This document shows positions 35,504-44,601 of a DNA stretch of 44,601 bases, in pieces. The notes under the pieces were generated by a model that was given only the letters and a program-made list of their open reading frames with translations, was not told the origin of the DNA and did no database searches. The DNA comes from Nostoc sp. 'Peltigera membranacea cyanobiont' 210A (GTDB lineage Bacteria; Cyanobacteriota; Cyanobacteriia; Cyanobacteriales; Nostocaceae): the NCBI RefSeq assembly GCF_002246015.1, contig NZ_NOLJ01000003.1:156297-200897 (forward strand), read 5' to 3'. Made by a program: the position numbers and the translations under genes. Positions within the stretch are counted from its first letter, which is position 1. The number at the start of each line of letters is the position of its first letter.

Positions 35504-37021
35504 GTGATAAAACAAGTCGAATGGTCGGAAAATCCGGTTACGTCTCAGCAAGTAGTAGAGTTTGAAAGTGACGTGCGATCGTCGCAACTTCAACGGACAG
35601 AAAATCAAGTAATACCAGCACCAGTAGCCGACTCAGAGGAGGAGGTCGAACTAAACCAGCCAGCGAATCCGAACCGTAGCGTCGTCGAATCTGTGGGCGC
35701 GTTTCCCAATCAGCTTTCTGAGAGACTGGGTTTAACCATGCCTCGATGGCTGTTATGGTTTATGACGGTTGTCATTGGCATCATCTTATCTGGGCTGCTG
35801 GTGTCAACGTTAGCGCTGTGGACTCCTTTATGGAGCAATCTAGATCGAACAGATGAAGATTTAGGAACTACTGCTAAAGATGAAGTAAAAATCCCATTAC
35901 CAGGGGAGTTATGGAGCAAACTCTCCCAGTACAAGCTTTCACGTCCGATGAATATTTTAATCATGGGGATTGAACCAGTCAGCGGTACCGTTGATGGCTC
36001 ACCTGAAAGCTTTGCAGGGAAAAGCGACTCTATGCTACTGGTACGACTGAACCCTAGTGAAAAATCTGTAAGGGTGCTTTCCATTCCCAGAGATACAATG
36101 ATCGCCATCCCCGAAAAGGGAGAAAAGGGATTAACTAAGGTATCTGATGCCAATGCCAAAGGCGGCCCAGTCTTGGCTGCACGGGTAGTTAGCCGTACCT
36201 TAAACAACGCCCCAATCGATCGCTACATTCGTATTTCTACCAGCGGCTTACGGCAGTTAGTCGATCAGTTAGGCGGTGTAGAAGTCTTTGTTCCCCAATC
36301 AATGGAATATAAAGACTCTAGCAGTCGGCTGTCGATTAATTTAGTCAGTGGCTGGCAAACCCTGAATGGCGAACAAGCAGAACAGTTTGCCCGATTCCGC
36401 GAACCAGGTTTGGGAGATTTGCCGAGAGTGCAGCGTCAGCAAGCACTAACAGCAGCCCTGCTGCAACGCTTAAATAGTCCTACCGTCTTACCCAGGTTGC
36501 CTCAATTAACTCGCCTAATGCGAAAATATTTTGATACCAACCTGAAGATGGAAGAAATGATGGCGTTGGTCAATTTCGGACTCAACCTAGATCGGGATAA
36601 TTTCCAAATGACTGTGTTGCCTGGTACCTTTAGCCGCTTTAGCAAAGACCCTGATAGCTATTGGCTAAATATGACTGGACAACAGAGCCTGTTGAATGAT
36701 TATGTTGGGGTAAATGTACCTGGTCTAAAACCAGATATGCGTCAGGTTCCTAACCTCAAAATTGCTATTCAAAATGCTTCAAATCAACCTCAGCTAACTG
36801 AAAAAGTTATTGCTTATCTCAAACAGAAAGGCTTTAATAATATTTACAAAGTGCCTGATTGGCCAGATACCCAACGTCAAACTCAGATTATTGTCCAAAA
36901 AGGCAACCGACGAGTTGGGGTTGATTTGCAAAAAGTCTTAGGCTTGGGTCAAATCGAGGTATCTGCCATTGGTGATTTAGAATCCGATCTGACAATCCGC
37001 ATTGGGAAAGATTGGAAATAG
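35504..37021 (+). CDS. LytR-CpsA-Psr (LCP) family protein
   Basis: A 505-residue membrane-anchored LCP protein. An acidic cytoplasmic N-terminus (about 1-78) is followed by one membrane helix (about 80-105). The LCP catalytic domain (about 147-330) shows MNILIMGIEP, SDSMLLVRL, the SIPRDTMI motif with the Arg that binds pyrophosphate, and EQFARFRE. A LytR_C domain (about 410-500) ends the protein. LCP enzymes transfer lipid-linked glycans to peptidoglycan. Start GTG 35504 is preferred because GGGGAG lies six bases upstream; the TTG at 35486 has none. Divergent from GDP-mannose pyrophosphorylase. Confidence 0.93.
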   Translation: MIKQVEWSENPVTSQQVVEFESDVRSSQLQRTENQVIPAPVADSEEEVELNQPANPNRSVVESVGAFPNQLSERLGLTMPRWLLWFMTVVIGIILSGLLVSTLALWTPLWSNLDRTDEDLGTTAKDEVKIPLPGELWSKLSQYKLSRPMNILIMGIEPVSGTVDGSPESFAGKSDSMLLVRLNPSEKSVRVLSIPRDTMIAIPEKGEKGLTKVSDANAKGGPVLAARVVSRTLNNAPIDRYIRISTSGLRQLVDQLGGVEVFVPQSMEYKDSSSRLSINLVSGWQTLNGEQAEQFARFREPGLGDLPRVQRQQALTAALLQRLNSPTVLPRLPQLTRLMRKYFDTNLKMEEMMALVNFGLNLDRDNFQMTVLPGTFSRFSKDPDSYWLNMTGQQSLLNDYVGVNVPGLKPDMRQVPNLKIAIQNASNQPQLTEKVIAYLKQKGFNNIYKVPDWPDTQRQTQIIVQKGNRRVGVDLQKVLGLGQIEVSAIGDLESDLTIRIGKDWK

Positions 37022-37026
37022 CTAAG

Positions 37027-37047
37027 AGTCATTAGTCATTAGTCATT
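37027..37047. repeat. Heptamer tandem repeat AGTCATT x3
   Basis: Three exact AGTCATT units directly after the LCP gene, seven-base class as elsewhere in the window. Confidence 0.85.
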
Positions 37048-37138
37048 GGTTAAATGACAAAGCGCAAAGTCTGAGCGGAGGTTTCCTCTGCTCAGAACTT
37101 TGTAAGATAGGACTAATGACAAATCAAATAATAAAGTT

Positions 37139-37645
37139 ATGAAAAAGATTTTACTGCGCTTTTTGGGTTTGATTGTAATTTTACTACTAGCCTTTGGGTG
37201 GATAATACTTAATCCTAAGCCGGCTTTTGCTCAGATAAACACAATCAATTACAACAATATAAATCTAGAAAATCGTGACTTTTCTCATGCTGATTTGGCA
37301 GGTGTAACTTTTGTAGCAGCAGAAATGCGGGGGACAAATTTTCAAGGAGCGAATTTAACCAACGCAATTCTGACTAAAGGAGTTTTATTAAAGGCAAATT
37401 TGGAAGATGCAAACTTGAGCGGTGCTTTAGTCGATCGCGCCACTATGGATGGTGCTAACCTGAAAAATGCCATCTTTACGGAAGCAACTTTGACCCGCAG
37501 CCGCTTTTATGATGCTGATGTCACTGGTGCTGATTTTACCGATGCTTTAATTGACCGCTATCAAGTGTCGCTGCTGTGTGAAAGAGCCGACGGCGTAAAT
37601 CCAGTTACGGGCGTGTCAACGCGAGATAGTTTGGGTTGTAAGTAA
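37139..37645 (+). CDS. Exported pentapeptide-repeat protein
   Basis: A 168-residue protein with a Sec signal peptide ([20 protein letters not shown], cleavage after PAFA near residue 31). A right-handed beta-helix of pentapeptide repeats follows (A-N/D-L/F-x-x: [34 protein letters not shown]), about 20 units. The C-terminus has two Cys ([13 protein letters not shown]), which could form a disulfide. It should be in the thylakoid lumen or periplasm. Cyanobacteria have many such proteins, mostly of unknown role. It is downstream of the LCP gene but separated by repeat DNA. Confidence 0.92.
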   Translation: MKKILLRFLGLIVILLLAFGWIILNPKPAFAQINTINYNNINLENRDFSHADLAGVTFVAAEMRGTNFQGANLTNAILTKGVLLKANLEDANLSGALVDRATMDGANLKNAIFTEATLTRSRFYDADVTGADFTDALIDRYQVSLLCERADGVNPVTGVSTRDSLGCK

Positions 37646-37691
37646 AAAATCTCCACGTTGAGCATAGAAACAAAGACATTTTTGCGAAAAA

Positions 37692-38612
37692 ATGGGAAAT
37701 AAAGCTGCTTTATTAGACTATACATTATTAATTACAAATTTGATTTTATTTTGGTATTTGCTCAAAGGTAAAAATCTAAGAATTCATGAACAAACGCAAA
37801 ATAAACTTAACTTTACTATTCAACCGAAGTTACTTCGATTTATTGGGTTATTTATTGGACAAGCAGGAATAATTTACTTATATGCTACTTTCGTTATTAT
37901 AACTGTCACACAACTTAATTGCGATCGTGTTAGCCAAAATATACAAGCTTCAAGTGTCAATAAAACATCAACAATTATATGTCAACTGAGAGAATTTGAT
38001 TTTTTTCGTCAGCAAAAAAGCCAAAAACAAATTACTGGATTAATTGGAACTCGTTTAGAAAAACAAACTAAAACCGATAAAGAGGGAAAAATTATATATG
38101 AATATCAAGTTCAGTTATTAACTAATACAGAGAGTATTCCATTTAGACGAGCTGCTTACACCGATTATTCTTCCGAAGAAGCAGAGTTTATAATATTAAA
38201 GATTAAGAATTTTTTGGCGCAGCCTTTAGAAAAAAGTTTAGTAGTTAAGCAAGATGATAGGTTTTATGGTTATGTTGTAATTGCTATAACCCTATTTTGG
38301 TTTTTATTAGGCTTACTCCTAATAGCGCTAGGTTCATTCATAAACTGTAATTTTGATAAACAATCAAGTAGTTTAACTCTTAGCCGCTATAGAGGGTTTG
38401 GGAAATTTGGAAAAGCAGTTTTTTTGTACTCGCTAAATGAAATTGTTGATATTAAAGTTGAAAGTTCTAATAGTGAAGATGGTTTTGTTTATCGAGTTAC
38501 CTTAACGTTAGCATCTGGTGAAACCGTACCTTTGAGTGGTTGCTATAGTTCTGGGTTTGAAGAGAAACAAGAAATAGTTAAAATAATCAAAAATTTCCTC
38601 GCTTCAAATTAG
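37692..38612 (+). CDS. Membrane protein, unknown
   Basis: A 306-residue protein with three to four membrane segments: about 9-24, 51-76 and 197-219. Between them lies a large soluble part (about 77-195) rich in Lys, Gln and Glu with the motif YEYQVQLLTNTESIPFRRAAY. A shorter domain follows the last helix (SLTLSRYRGFGKFGKAVFLY), resembling a bacterial-PH-like beta pattern. I do not recognise a family. The base composition is more AT-rich than its neighbours and Ile/Lys/Asn-rich, so acquisition by transfer is possible. It follows the pentapeptide gene by 46 bases and may share its transcript. Confidence 0.8.
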   Translation: MGNKAALLDYTLLITNLILFWYLLKGKNLRIHEQTQNKLNFTIQPKLLRFIGLFIGQAGIIYLYATFVIITVTQLNCDRVSQNIQASSVNKTSTIICQLREFDFFRQQKSQKQITGLIGTRLEKQTKTDKEGKIIYEYQVQLLTNTESIPFRRAAYTDYSSEEAEFIILKIKNFLAQPLEKSLVVKQDDRFYGYVVIAITLFWFLLGLLLIALGSFINCNFDKQSSSLTLSRYRGFGKFGKAVFLYSLNEIVDIKVESSNSEDGFVYRVTLTLASGETVPLSGCYSSGFEEKQEIVKIIKNFLASN

Positions 38613-38706
38613 TAGCTGTTTATACTAATTCTGCGGCTTTCTCAAGATCAACTCTGCGATCGCATCCCAAAAAACGTCCTAAACTATAAATAAATTATAT
38701 TGATTC

Positions 38707-38787
38707 AGGCATTGGTGCATTAGCCTAATGGCATAAAGCTATGGCAGTTATGATGCCTTTGGGGAACGGAGGAAACCCTGGCTCCCC
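38707..38787 (+). other. Possible structured RNA between convergent genes
   Basis: The AGGCAT (38707-38712) / ATGCCT (38753-38758) stem encloses an inner hairpin TGCATTAG / CTAATGGCA. It is followed by GGGGAACGGAGGAAACC and a closing TCCCC. The layout looks like a folded RNA, but I cannot match it with certainty to a known family. Confidence 0.3.
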
Positions 38788-38828
38788 TATTTAAGATTGG
38801 ACTGAAAATTGTCAAAAATTAATCGCCT

Positions 38829-41800
38829 TTAATTACCGCAGGGAATTTCAATTAAAAACTCTGTTCCTTCTCCTGGTTTAGAGGAACATTTCATCTGACC
38901 ATGATGTTTTTCAACTACTATTTGATGGCTAATAGACAATCCTAAACCCGTACCTTTACCTGGTGCTTTGGTAGTGAAGAAGGGATCAAATATATGCGAT
39001 CGCACTTCTTCTGGAATCCCAAGACCATTATCAGCTATTCTTATTACAATCTGGTTATTAATCGCTTGCGTATTAATCCAGATAGTCAAAGGTATTCTCG
39101 GACACGTTTGTAATAATTTCAAATACCTTTGCTGTATAGTGTTAAACTTTTCCTCTAATGCATCAATACTGTTACTCACAAGATTCATAAACACTTGGTT
39201 TAATTGCGCGGGATAGCATTCGAGCAAAGGTAAATTATCATATTGTTTAATAATCTCAATAGCTGGGCGTTCATTATTATTTTTGAGGCGATGCCCTAAA
39301 ATTAGCAAAGTACTATCCAACCCTTCATGAATATCTACTGGCTTCAATTCAGCCTCATCTGTACGAGAGAAGTTTCGTAGTGATAGCACAATATCACAAA
39401 TCCGCTCTGTTCCCACTTTCATAGACTCAAGGGTTTTGGGTAAATCTTCGATAAGAAAGTCCAAATCACTCTTGTCGATTTGCTCTTGGACAGTTGGCAA
39501 TATTGAGGAGCTTTGACGGTAAAGTTTCACTACCTTTAGCAGTTCTTGAGTATATTCATTTAAATGGATAAGATTGCCAAAAATAAAACTGATGGGATTA
39601 TTGATTTCATGGGCAACTCCAGCAAGTAGTTGTCCTAATCCCGCCATTTTTTCACCCTGAATTAACCTGGTCTGAGTTTGTTTTAATTCTTGCAGAGTCT
39701 GAGTAAGTTCTAAGGTTTGACGTTTAGTTTGCTCGAGTAATTCTGCTTGCTGAATCGCAATTCCTAATTGCACCCCAACTTGAGCCAGTAAATTAATTTC
39801 CTCTTCTTTCCAATAACGCGGTTGCGAATTTTGATAAGCAACTAATAATCCCCATAATTTTTCACCTTCCCGAATCGGCACAAAGGTTTCGTTACGCGGA
39901 AGTTCGTTATCGTCGTCTGTATCCTCAAAAGTTTCTATAATCATTGGTTGGGTTTGTGCAACTGCTTTCCAACCATCTTTAAATGAATCTGCTACAAATT
40001 TACCACTCCAATCCGGGTTGAAACGGTAAATTGCAATTCGCTCGACTTCGAGTAACTCTCGCACAGCTTGAGTAGTGGTTCTAAAAATAGTTTTAATATC
40101 AAGTGACTGGCGAATTTTATCAATGGTTGCAGCCAGCAATTCTTGCCGTTCCATTGCTTTCTCGCGTTCAGTAGCTTCTGCTAACTGGACAACCTGCATT
40201 TGAACTTGCTTTAAATAAGAATCCTGTTTTAATGCGACTCCTAATTGCTCGGCTATTTGACTGGCAAATTCAATTTCAGAGCTTTGCCAGTGACGAGGAG
40301 CGGTGCATTGGTGAATACATAGCAATCCCCAAAGTTCACCTTTTTTCAATAGAGGTGCAACCATATTTGCCCGCACTTGAAATTTTTCTAGGATTTGGAC
40401 GTAGCAACCGGGGAACTTTCCTTGATAAATGTCAGCGATCGCATTTACTCGACCTTGTGCGTAAAGGTGTGCAAAGTTTTCCCCAAAGCAATAGTCATAA
40501 ACTTTTTCTGCCATTACCGAGTTACACTCAGGTACAAAATCCTCAGAAATAAATTCTCCTTCCCAATTTTTTTGCGGATCAAAACGAAAGACTGCCACTC
40601 GATCTGCTTGCAGCATTTGTCGGGCCTCGGTGACAGTAGTCTGGAAGATTGTATCTAAATCTAGAGACTCGCGAATTCGAGTAATCACACTAGTTAATGT
40701 CTTTTGTTGCTCTGCTTGGTACTGAGCGTATGCCAGCAACTTATGGTGTCGAACTGCCACACCAATTTGTGTACCGATTTTGATCAGTGATTCGACTTCA
40801 TAAGATTGCCACTCTCTGGGTGAGGCATTTTGGTAGGCAGCAATGATTCCCCAAAGTTGATCTCCTTGGAGAATAGGGGCAGTTGCAAAGGCTTTTGCCT
40901 GGAATTGCTCCAACAGAGTTACATGGCAGTTTGCTAATCCGGCTTGATAAATGTCATTGACTGTAAATGTCTGGTTGTTAACATAACGCCCACCTTGCGT
41001 CTGTTGTAAATAAGTATCAGCGTAGGCGTAGCCCGTCGTAGACATCGCAGGCTCAACTCCAACTAAGGGAGTCCAGCCTTCCGTAAATGATTCCGCAACA
41101 AAGTTACCACTCCAATCGGAATTGAAGCTAAAGATGGCAACTCGGTCAGCTTGCAACAGCTTACGTATTTCTTGAGTTGTGGTTTTAAAGATAGTTTCAA
41201 TATCAAGGGGCGAGCGAATTTCATCAACAATTTTAGCTATTACTTGGTCGCGCTGAACTGCTTGAGCCAATTTTGCAGCTTGCAATTTGACTTCATGAAG
41301 ATGCTTTGCTTGTTGAATCGCAACAACAAGATGGTCAGCAATTTGACGAATAAACTCAATTTCCGATTCTTTCCATTCACGAGTCTCACTGCACTGATGA
41401 ATGCAAAGCAATCCCCACAGTTCTTCCTTCCGCGATAGAGGGACAACGAGGTTGGCCTTTACCTGAAATTTACTCAAAATTGCCATCTGGCAATCACTCA
41501 GTCCCGCCTTGTAAATATCCGCTACTGCTTGCACTCGAGCTTGTTGATAACTGGCAGCAAATTGTTCTCCAAAGCAGTGGTCGTAAACTTTTACAGCCAT
41601 TGCTGAGTCCCAGCCAATTGCAACATCTTCAGAAACAAATTTTCCCTCCCAGTTTTGTTCGCGGTCGAACTGGAAGACTGCTACTCGGTCAGCATTAAGC
41701 AACTGACGCACTTGTGTAACAGTCGTTTGAAAAATTTTTTCTAAGTCAAGAGATTCCCGAATTCGGACAATTACACTCGCCAGAGCTTTTTGTTGCTCTA

Positions 41801-41867
41801 GTTGCTCTTGAAGTTGAGCGCTTGACAAAAGAAGTTGATTTTCTGTGAAATTTGAATTGGGTTCCAT
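38829..41867 (-). CDS. Four-GAF sensor histidine kinase
   Basis: A 1012-residue soluble kinase. Four GAF domains (about 38-190, 212-380, 400-560, 580-715) lie in tandem, then a coiled linker, HisKA with H753 (GVAHEINNP type), and HATPase ([29 protein letters not shown]) to about 1010. There is no receiver, so it must use a separate regulator. GAFs 1-3 keep a Cys at the bilin-attachment position (C126-Gln, C314-His, C488-Tyr); only GAF 2 has the canonical Cys-His pair. GAF 4 is shortened and lacks it. A 29-base repeat encodes residues 274-283 in GAF 2. The gene converges on the unknown membrane-protein gene. Confidence 0.93.
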   Translation of the reverse strand: MEPNSNFTENQLLLSSAQLQEQLEQQKALASVIVRIRESLDLEKIFQTTVTQVRQLLNADRVAVFQFDREQNWEGKFVSEDVAIGWDSAMAVKVYDHCFGEQFAASYQQARVQAVADIYKAGLSDCQMAILSKFQVKANLVVPLSRKEELWGLLCIHQCSETREWKESEIEFIRQIADHLVVAIQQAKHLHEVKLQAAKLAQAVQRDQVIAKIVDEIRSPLDIETIFKTTTQEIRKLLQADRVAIFSFNSDWSGNFVAESFTEGWTPLVGVEPAMSTTGYAYADTYLQQTQGGRYVNNQTFTVNDIYQAGLANCHVTLLEQFQAKAFATAPILQGDQLWGIIAAYQNASPREWQSYEVESLIKIGTQIGVAVRHHKLLAYAQYQAEQQKTLTSVITRIRESLDLDTIFQTTVTEARQMLQADRVAVFRFDPQKNWEGEFISEDFVPECNSVMAEKVYDYCFGENFAHLYAQGRVNAIADIYQGKFPGCYVQILEKFQVRANMVAPLLKKGELWGLLCIHQCTAPRHWQSSEIEFASQIAEQLGVALKQDSYLKQVQMQVVQLAEATEREKAMERQELLAATIDKIRQSLDIKTIFRTTTQAVRELLEVERIAIYRFNPDWSGKFVADSFKDGWKAVAQTQPMIIETFEDTDDDNELPRNETFVPIREGEKLWGLLVAYQNSQPRYWKEEEINLLAQVGVQLGIAIQQAELLEQTKRQTLELTQTLQELKQTQTRLIQGEKMAGLGQLLAGVAHEINNPISFIFGNLIHLNEYTQELLKVVKLYRQSSSILPTVQEQIDKSDLDFLIEDLPKTLESMKVGTERICDIVLSLRNFSRTDEAELKPVDIHEGLDSTLLILGHRLKNNNERPAIEIIKQYDNLPLLECYPAQLNQVFMNLVSNSIDALEEKFNTIQQRYLKLLQTCPRIPLTIWINTQAINNQIVIRIADNGLGIPEEVRSHIFDPFFTTKAPGKGTGLGLSISHQIVVEKHHGQMKCSSKPGEGTEFLIEIPCGN
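41020..41048 (+). repeat. Dispersed 29-base repeat inside a kinase GAF domain
   Basis: Identical to the intergenic copies at 15807-15835 and 20873-20901. On the minus strand it encodes [10 protein letters not shown] in frame within GAF 2 of the four-GAF kinase. Confidence 0.93.
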
Positions 41868-42113
41868 TGCTCTGGATTATCTCGTTTTTATACAAGGGTT
41901 CCTCACGCCAAAGTTCATGGGGTTAAGAAGTGTCACAAATATGACAAACTGCAAAGTTTTACAGTCTTCAACTGGCCGCGTCCAGGATTCACCAATTTCA
42001 GATGGATAGCAACTTGTTGAGGTGGGGACGAATGGGCGCTTTGGGACTGAGTACTGGGTACTAGGGAATAAAATATGAGTAAAATTTGTTTGGGATTCAA
42101 ATCTCGCCCGATA

Positions 42114-42141
42114 CCCAATCCCTAATCCCCAATCCCCAATC
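42114..42141. repeat. Heptamer tandem repeat CCCAATC/CCTAATC, four units
   Basis: Three CCCAATC units and one CCTAATC unit; same heptamer type as in the HATPase insert of the giant kinase. Confidence 0.88.
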
Positions 42142-42474
42142 CCTAGTTCAACTATTTCCCAGAAGATGGTTATTGTTATAGTTCCCCTTTCTCGATCTAT
42201 CCTTGTAATGGATTAAAAAATAATTTTGGCTTATACACAACAGAGGAGATAACTAAGTACGCAATTGTGTAAATTCATCGCCAATTGAGGGTTTAATTTG
42301 AAACACAGAGGAGCGCAAAGTTTATTTGAGTATATTCACTACAAACTCAGGCAAGGCTGTCACTAAGTTAGTAGTGTCGGCGCAAATCAGAAAAGCGGCC
42401 CGATGCCTTTGAAATCCCGATCTAACTAACTTGTAATTCGCTGTATTATCGCAATCTTAGAAATTTAATTTTGA

Positions 42475-42502
42475 GCGTAGGCGTAGCCTGCCGTAGGCAT
42501 CG
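42475..42502 (+). repeat. Dispersed 29-base repeat, diverged
   Basis: GCGTAGGCGTAGCCTGCCG then TAGGCATCG. It shares the CCTGCC/GGCAT variants with the copy at 28634-28662, so at least two subfamilies exist. Confidence 0.85.
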
Positions 42503-42628
42503 ATCCGCCTTTGCCCTGAGCGTAGGCATTTAAAATTACTAATTTGTCAAAATTTACCTGACAGACTGCGGAATTTCAGGTTAAATGTTTTAAAGTATGC
42601 ACTCTGCAAGAGTTGTCGGGTATTATTC

Positions 42629-44233
42629 GTGACACAACAAGATCAAAAACCCTCTCGTTCTTTCGCTGGAATTGCTGGCATTGTTGCCGCAGCCACATTA
42701 ATTAGTAAAGTCTTCGGTTTGGTGCGGCAGCAAGCGATCGCTGCCGCATTTGGTGTTGGTGCTGCTGCCACCGCCTATAGTTATGCCTATATTATCCCTG
42801 GCTTTTTATTGATCTTACTCGGTGGTGTAAATGGGCCATTACACAGTGCGATCGTCAGCGTTTTAGCCAAGCGGCGGCGAGAAGAAGCGGCTCCTTTAGT
42901 GGAAACGGTGACAACGCTGGTAGCTGGAGTGCTGTTGCTGGTGACAGTGGCTCAAGTTCTATTTGCGGATACGATCGTTGATTTAGTCGGTCATGGTTTG
43001 GAAGAAACAACCAGAGCGATCGCCATTCAACAACTCCGCATTATGGCACCAATGGCTTTATTTGCCGGTTTAATTGGCATTGGCTTTGGTACTCTCAATA
43101 CAGCCAATCAATATTGGTTACTCTCCATTAGCCCTTTATTATCTAGTATTACCGTTGTTGGCGGTCTTGCTATCTTGGCGATGCAACTGGGCAAGGACAT
43201 TATTAAGCCGGAGTACGCTTTAATCGGGGGAATGGTGTTAGCTTGGGGAACCTTGGCAGGAGCGATTCTCCAGTGGGTAGTGCAGCTAATTGTTCAATGG
43301 CGGTTAGGATTGGGCACATTACGCCTGCGGTTTGATTTTAAATCCCCAGGCGTTCAAGAAGTAATTAAAATCATGACTCCGGCAACAATTTCCTCTGGAA
43401 TGATGCCAATTAATGTTGCCACCGATCTTTATTTTGCTAGTCCTATCCCTGGTGCGGCGGCAGGATTTAACTATGCCAATCTATTAGTCCAAACTCCCTT
43501 GGGGATTATTTCTAATATTATTTTGCTGCCCCTATTACCGATATTTGCCAAACTTGCTGGCCCCGAAAATTGGCAGGACTTAAAATTACGGATTCGCCAA
43601 GGACTGCTACTCACTGCTTTTACCATGTTACCGCTAGGGGCACTGATGGTGTCGCTATCAGTACCCATTGTGCAGGTGGTATATGAGCGTGGGGCATTCA
43701 AACCAGAAGCCACACAGCTAGTTTCATCTTTGCTAGTGGCTTATGGAATTGGGATGTTTGTCTATTTAGGGCGTGATGTTTTGGTGCGGGTATTCTATGC
43801 TTTAGGCGATGGACAGACACCTTTTCGCATCAGTATTTTTAACATCTTGCTCAACATCTTATTAGATTGGTTTTTCGTTAAACCTTTTGGCGCTCCCGGT
43901 TTGGTATTAGCAACGGTGGGTGTAAATTGTAGCTCAATGTTAATGCTGTTATGGTTGCTCGATCGCAAACTCAATGGTTTACCTTGGCGTGAGTGGAGTT
44001 TGCCAATTCTGGGTTTGGCTGCTGGTAGCGTAGTTGCTGGGGTAGCAAGCTATGGGGCATTGATTGGTTCTCAGCACTTGCTAGGTAAAACGGGTTTACT
44101 GATTCTGGTGTTGCAGTTATGTATATCTGGCTTCGTAGGGATTGTAGTGTTTGCTGCGATCGCTTCATGGCTGAAAATACCAGAGGTGAATATTTTTATA
44201 TCTCGTCTACGTCAACGCTTTTTGAAGAAATAA
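42629..44233 (+). CDS. murJ: Lipid II flippase MurJ (MviN family)
   Basis: A 534-residue integral membrane protein of the MOP exporter superfamily with about 14 membrane helices. The N-terminus GIVAAATLISKVFGLVRQQA is the typical MviN/MurJ start, with conserved Arg near residue 30. Further motifs are the LLGGVNGPLHSAIVS segment, PLLPIFAKLAG and the YERGAF motif, followed by LVRVFYALGDGQTPFRISI. MurJ flips lipid II across the plasma membrane for peptidoglycan synthesis. The start is GTG 42629, which gives the short charged leader. The gene is preceded by repeat DNA and followed by a hairpin-rich region. Confidence 0.95.
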   Translation: MTQQDQKPSRSFAGIAGIVAAATLISKVFGLVRQQAIAAAFGVGAAATAYSYAYIIPGFLLILLGGVNGPLHSAIVSVLAKRRREEAAPLVETVTTLVAGVLLLVTVAQVLFADTIVDLVGHGLEETTRAIAIQQLRIMAPMALFAGLIGIGFGTLNTANQYWLLSISPLLSSITVVGGLAILAMQLGKDIIKPEYALIGGMVLAWGTLAGAILQWVVQLIVQWRLGLGTLRLRFDFKSPGVQEVIKIMTPATISSGMMPINVATDLYFASPIPGAAAGFNYANLLVQTPLGIISNIILLPLLPIFAKLAGPENWQDLKLRIRQGLLLTAFTMLPLGALMVSLSVPIVQVVYERGAFKPEATQLVSSLLVAYGIGMFVYLGRDVLVRVFYALGDGQTPFRISIFNILLNILLDWFFVKPFGAPGLVLATVGVNCSSMLMLLWLLDRKLNGLPWREWSLPILGLAAGSVVAGVASYGALIGSQHLLGKTGLLILVLQLCISGFVGIVVFAAIASWLKIPEVNIFISRLRQRFLKK

Positions 44234-44601
44234 CTGTTATTTAAATAGAATTCAGGAGTCAGGAGTCAGAATTCAGCATGAATTGGAGTCCGAAAAAGCG
44301 GATAGCACAGTGTCAAGACAAGACAGTGGAAAGTCTTAATCTTCCACTTTCTTGTTCTGACTCCTGAATTCTGAATTCTTCAATTAAATATTTCATATCA
44401 TGTCCGCTTGATTACTTATTAAACCCGAAGAACCCCACCCCGCCAAAGCTACGCTTTCTCTCCCCTCCCCGCAAGCGGCTATCCATTACCCGCATCTTTC
44501 TCAACAAAAATACAACTTACTTAAAATATGCCAAAAGCATTGATAGGTATAGTTTTTGAGAGAAGAGAATATTTGAGGGTAATGGTGCATCATGGAAAAA
44601 T
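44234..44601. other. Gene-free end of window with inverted repeat
   Basis: The arms GAATTCAGGAGTCAG (44248-44262) and CTGACTCCTGAATTC (44358-44372) are perfectly complementary. An inner stem GTGGAA / TTCCAC lies within (about 44326-44346). The structure may end murJ transcripts. The final 220 bases have only C-rich and AT-rich sequence, with no coding sequence seen. Confidence 0.7.

Larger units (their letters stand above)
41868..42628. other. Gene-free region between four-GAF kinase and murJ
   Basis: No coding sequence seen. It holds heptamer repeats (42114-42141), a diverged 29-base repeat (42475-42502) and, just after it, a partial copy (GCGTAGGCAT, 42520-42529). Promoters for both divergent genes must lie here but none is clear. 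Confidence 0.7.

Overview
This window comes from a heterocyst-type filamentous cyanobacterium, most likely Nostoc or a close relative. The evidence is: frequent HIP1 octamers (GCGATCGC); photosystem II genes psbH and psbN; the plastid/cyanobacterial ribosomal protein PSRP-3; multi-GAF/PAS histidine kinases; and intergenic regions filled with heptamer tandem repeats and short hairpin repeats of the kind known from Nostocales. Gene order around tal, pyk and a glycolytic gap gene also fits Nostoc. No rRNA, intact tRNA, CRISPR array or full insertion sequence was found.

Layout. 1-2707: the end of a WD40 gene, PSRP-3, a tandem pair of DUF29 genes and a HAD-like hydrolase. 2782-6299: a cytochrome P450 and a phytanoyl-CoA-dioxygenase-like gene, with a convergent family-1 glycosyltransferase; together they look like a small oxidation/glycosylation cassette. 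6392-14526: housekeeping genes (TPR protein, ruvB, hisF, a dynamin-like GTPase, tpiA, folP, an SPFH protein). 14933-17644: a small membrane protein, rpsU, pth, tatA, psbH and psbN. 18130-22127: tal, pyk and gap, all on the minus strand, a sugar-catabolism block. 22327-25471: a vWA protein, a Rieske protein and a small heat-shock protein. 25472-26456: a gene-free stretch built of inverted and direct copies of a hairpin-rich element. 26457-32210: a giant hybrid histidine kinase. 32347-38612: an ABC1/UbiB-type kinase, GDP-mannose pyrophosphorylase, an LCP-family protein, a pentapeptide-repeat protein and an unknown membrane protein. 38829-41867: a four-GAF histidine kinase. 42629-44233: murJ.

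How the genes relate. Most are core or broadly conserved cyanobacterial genes. tpiA, tal, pyk and gap serve lower glycolysis and the pentose phosphate pathway. The GDP-mannose pyrophosphorylase, LCP protein and murJ point to envelope glycan synthesis. tatA, psbH, psbN and rpsU serve export, photosynthesis and translation.

The most unusual material is repetitive DNA. A roughly 29-bp dispersed repeat occurs at least five times in good form, plus degenerate copies. Two copies lie in frame inside sensor-kinase GAF domains, and one sits in the loop of an inverted repeat in the pyk leader. A second kind of low-complexity repeat is inserted in frame in the ATP-binding domain of the giant kinase. That kinase also begins with a receiver domain that has lost its phospho-acceptor Asp. 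I see no convincing new defence or mobile system; the strongest leads are repeat invasion of coding sequence and the palindromic element at 25910-26251.
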